From Kibdelosporangium philippinense (GTDB lineage Bacteria > Actinomycetota > Actinomycetes > Mycobacteriales > Pseudonocardiaceae): a DNA stretch of 64,000 nucleotides. Positions within the stretch are counted from its first letter, which is position 1, and the number at the start of each line of letters is the position of its first letter. Where the stretch lies: NCBI RefSeq assembly GCF_021390435.2, contig NZ_JAJVCN010000004.1, positions 248,001 to 312,000 on the forward strand. The letters are read 5' to 3'. The translations under genes and the position numbers were made by a program. Shown here in pieces: positions 61,882-64,000 of this stretch. The notes beneath the pieces are model-generated. The model was not told the DNA's origin and made no database searches. It was given only the letters and a program-made list of their open reading frames with translations.

Positions 61882-64000
61882 ATGATTCCCAGCTCCACCT
61901 ACCGGCTGCAACTCGGGCCGGACATGACGTTCGAGCATGTCGCCGAGATCGCGGACTACCTTGCCGCACTGGGCGTCGGCGCGGTGTACGCGTCACCAGT
62001 GCTGGCCGCGACGCCAGGATCCACGCACGGCTACGACGTGGTGGACCCGACCATCGCTTCGCCGGCGCTTGGCGGCGAGGACGCGCGGATGCGTCTGGTC
62101 GGCGAGTTGCAGGAGCTGGAGCTGGGACTGGTCATCGACATCGTGCCCAACCACATGGGCATCGCCGACCCGCCAGCGAACCCGTGGTGGTGGGACGTAC
62201 TGGCGAATGGCCGTTCTTCGGACTACGCCTCGTATTTCGACATCGACTGGGAAGTCGGGCCGCTGCTCGTACCCGTACTCGGGTCGGATTCGCTCGATGA
62301 TTTGTCTATTGTGGATGGCGAGCTGCGGTACTTCGAACATCGGTTCCCGATTGCCGAGGGGACTTCGGGCGGGACCGCCCAGGAAGTTCACGAGCGGCAG
62401 CATTATCGCCTGGTGAACTGGCGCCGGGCCAACTCGGAGCTGAACTACCGGCGGTTCTTCGACATCACCACGCTGGCCGCGGTTCGGGTTGAGGATCCTG
62501 AGGTTTTCGAGGCCACGCATTCGGCTGTGCTGCGGTGGATCTCGAATCTGGAGGTCACCGGGCTGCGGATCGATCACCCGGATGGCCTGGCCAACCCGGG
62601 GGAGTACCTGCGGCGGTTGCGTGCGGCGGCGCCGTCCGCGTGGCTCGTGGTCGAGAAGATCCTTGGGGCGGATGAGGTTCTGCCGTCCACCTGGCCCGTG
62701 CATGGCACGACCGGATACGACAAGCTTCGGCTTGTCTGTGGGCTGTTCATCGATCCGGCCGGTGAGGCTGGTTTCTCCTCGCTGGCGGGCGATCAGGACC
62801 TTGTTGCGATGGAACTGGATCGCAAGCGGTGGGTTGCCGAGAACTTGTTGCGTGCCGAGGTCCGGCGGATCTCGCGGCTCGGTGTCGACGAGTCCGAGGT
62901 TATCTCGTTCCTTCCTCGGTTCCCGGTCTATCGGTCCTATGTGGCCGATGGGGTTGCCGCGAATCTGCCATCGGGGACCATCGCTGAGCAAATGCTTGCG
63001 CAGCCAGGTGGGGAGTTGACCTCCCGGGTCGAGCAGACAGCGGCGATGGTGATGGCCAAGGGCGTCGAGGACACGACCTTCTACCGGTACAACAGGTTCG
63101 TCGCGTTGAACGAGGTCGGCAGCGATCCCGGCCGCTTCGGCGTCCCGGTTTCCGAGTTTCACACCAAGATGGCCGAGGCCGTCGAAACCTCGATGACCAC
63201 ACTGTCCACACACGACACCAAGCGATCCGAGGACGTGCGGGCCCGACTTGCCGTGCTGTCAGAGATCCCGGCCGAGTTCGCGGACTTGGTGCGACGCTGG
63301 ACCGCCAAGGCTGGGCTGTCCGAGCCGACGCTGAACCTGTTGGCGTGGCAGACGATCGTGGGCGCGTGGCCGATCAGTGAGTCCCGTTTGCAGGCCTATT
63401 TGGAGAAAGCCTCGCGGGAAGCCAAGATCGCGACCAGCTGGACCGACCGTAACGCGGAGTTCGACGCCGAGGTCGCCGCGTGGCCCGCGCGTGTGCTCGC
63501 CGAACTCGGCGAAGAGATCGACGAATTCGTGTCACAGATCCGTGCCGCGGGATGGTCGAACTCGTTGGGACAGAAGGTTATCCAACTGGCCATGCCCGGT
63601 GTGCCGGACGTGTACCAAGGCACCGAGCTGTGGGACTACTCCCTGGTCGACCCGGACAACCGGCGCCCGGTGGACTTCGAACTGCGCCGCCAGATCCTCG
63701 CCGAAGCCGAAGAGACCCTGCCCCCGATCGACGAATCGGGCGCGGCCAAACTCCACATCGTGTCCCGGATCCTGCGCCTGCGCTGGGAAAACCCCGAACT
63801 CTTCACCGGCTACGCACCCATCACCGCATCCGGCCCAGCGGCCGACCACCTGGTCGGCTTCGCCCGCAACGGCCTGATCGCCCTGGCCACCCGCCTGCCC
63901 CTGGGGCTGGCGCGCTCTGGGGGATGGCGCGACACGAAGGTGAAACTGGACGGACCCTGGACTGATTCCCTCGTGAGTGGTTATGCGGGTTCTAACCCTG
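61882..64000 (+). CDS. treY: Maltooligosyltrehalose synthase, reads into a family hairpin, runs off the right edge
   Basis: At least 706 residues. GH13 TreY: MIPSSTYRLQLGPDMTFEHV, SPVLAATPGSTHGYDVVDPT, LVIDIVPNHMGI, RRFFDITTLAAVRVEDPEVF, GLRIDHPDGLANPGEYLRRL (nucleophile Asp), KILGADEVLP (catalytic Glu), AKGVEDTTFYRYNRFVALNE and LSTHDTKRSEDVRARLAVLS. It starts one base after the glgX stop. From base 63970 the reading frame (DGPWTDSLVSGYAGSNP) is made of the CTCGTGAGTGGTTA hairpin arm, where a normal TreY would continue about 20 further residues. The stop is not within the window; if the mirrored arm follows, a TAA in it would end the protein. Confidence 0.9.
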   Translation, partial: MIPSSTYRLQLGPDMTFEHVAEIADYLAALGVGAVYASPVLAATPGSTHGYDVVDPTIASPALGGEDARMRLVGELQELELGLVIDIVPNHMGIADPPANPWWWDVLANGRSSDYASYFDIDWEVGPLLVPVLGSDSLDDLSIVDGELRYFEHRFPIAEGTSGGTAQEVHERQHYRLVNWRRANSELNYRRFFDITTLAAVRVEDPEVFEATHSAVLRWISNLEVTGLRIDHPDGLANPGEYLRRLRAAAPSAWLVVEKILGADEVLPSTWPVHGTTGYDKLRLVCGLFIDPAGEAGFSSLAGDQDLVAMELDRKRWVAENLLRAEVRRISRLGVDESEVISFLPRFPVYRSYVADGVAANLPSGTIAEQMLAQPGGELTSRVEQTAAMVMAKGVEDTTFYRYNRFVALNEVGSDPGRFGVPVSEFHTKMAEAVETSMTTLSTHDTKRSEDVRARLAVLSEIPAEFADLVRRWTAKAGLSEPTLNLLAWQTIVGAWPISESRLQAYLEKASREAKIATSWTDRNAEFDAEVAAWPARVLAELGEEIDEFVSQIRAAGWSNSLGQKVIQLAMPGVPDVYQGTELWDYSLVDPDNRRPVDFELRRQILAEAEETLPPIDESGAAKLHIVSRILRLRWENPELFTGYAPITASGPAADHLVGFARNGLIALATRLPLGLARSGGWRDTKVKLDGPWTDSLVSGYAGSNP
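63970..64000 (+). terminator. Family hairpin, copy 5, cut by the right edge
   Basis: CTCGTGAGTGGTTA (63970-63983) followed by TGCGGGTTCTAACCC, i.e. the left arm, loop and beginning of the right arm. It is in frame with treY. Presumably followed by the mirror arm outside the window. Confidence 0.75.

Overview
The window is high-GC actinobacterial DNA with dense genes, short gaps and many 4-base ATGA/GTGA stop-start overlaps. F420-dependent luciferase-like oxidoreductases, a WhiB protein, an IdeR-type iron box, an SSI-type protease inhibitor, a streptogrisin-like protease, a SigF/RsbW pair and a split bacterial NHEJ ligase together point to a filamentous actinomycete, most likely Pseudonocardiales. 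That placement is inferred from gene content. It looks like ordinary chromosome with one complete insertion sequence. I saw no CRISPR array, rRNA, tRNA or prophage.

Layout. 1-9.2 kb: a partial acyl-CoA dehydrogenase divergent from a TetR regulator with a clear operator palindrome, a PAP2 phosphatase, an ABC-F ATPase coupled to a carotenoid-desaturase-like oxidoreductase, a ceramidase-like membrane protein, a secreted protein, a BTAD regulator and a PPK2 kinase. 9.2-23.3 kb: rocD, then a pyrimidine/hydantoin catabolism block in two parts. The first is a minus-strand transporter, beta-ureidopropionase, dihydropyrimidinase and F420-type oxidoreductase. The second is PucR divergent from an aminotransferase, a semialdehyde dehydrogenase and an EthD protein. 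Between them sit a secreted three-repeat protein and a convergent protease/SSI-inhibitor pair. 23.3-31.6 kb: a site-2 protease, an IS5-type element with a passenger gene, a chimeric ORF beside it (sigma-factor start joined to a beta-propeller tail), an HtrA-like protease, an S9 peptidase, and an F420 oxidoreductase coupled to a degenerate PLP-decarboxylase-like protein.

31.7-48.3 kb: a 41-residue peptide gene abutting a JmjC/cupin oxygenase gene, an iron-box-controlled sucrase/ferredoxin-like gene, a giant P-type ATPase, an acyl-CoA dehydrogenase pair with its TetR, GrpB, a small S1-domain protein, a P450 with a double-TetR regulator, and fadA-fadB. 48.4-64 kb: WhiB, a 2H phosphoesterase, an XRE/ImmA/MAB_1171c trio, a frameshifted secreted-protein remnant, SigF/RsbW with divergent SigF-type promoters, split LigD (PE-ligase plus polymerase), and a glycogen/trehalose block (malQ, glgX, treY) running off the right edge.

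Two themes cut across the window. First, a family of near-identical hairpins with a conserved 14-base outer arm and covarying inner arms lies just after five stop codons, and in treY the reading frame enters it. Second, three fatty-acid oxidation loci (left edge, 38-41 kb, 44.8-48.3 kb) each have a TetR regulator and a palindrome in the promoter region. The best candidate for an undescribed system is the 41-residue peptide plus JmjC oxygenase at 31.7-33.0 kb. The IS passenger gene and the hairpin family come next.
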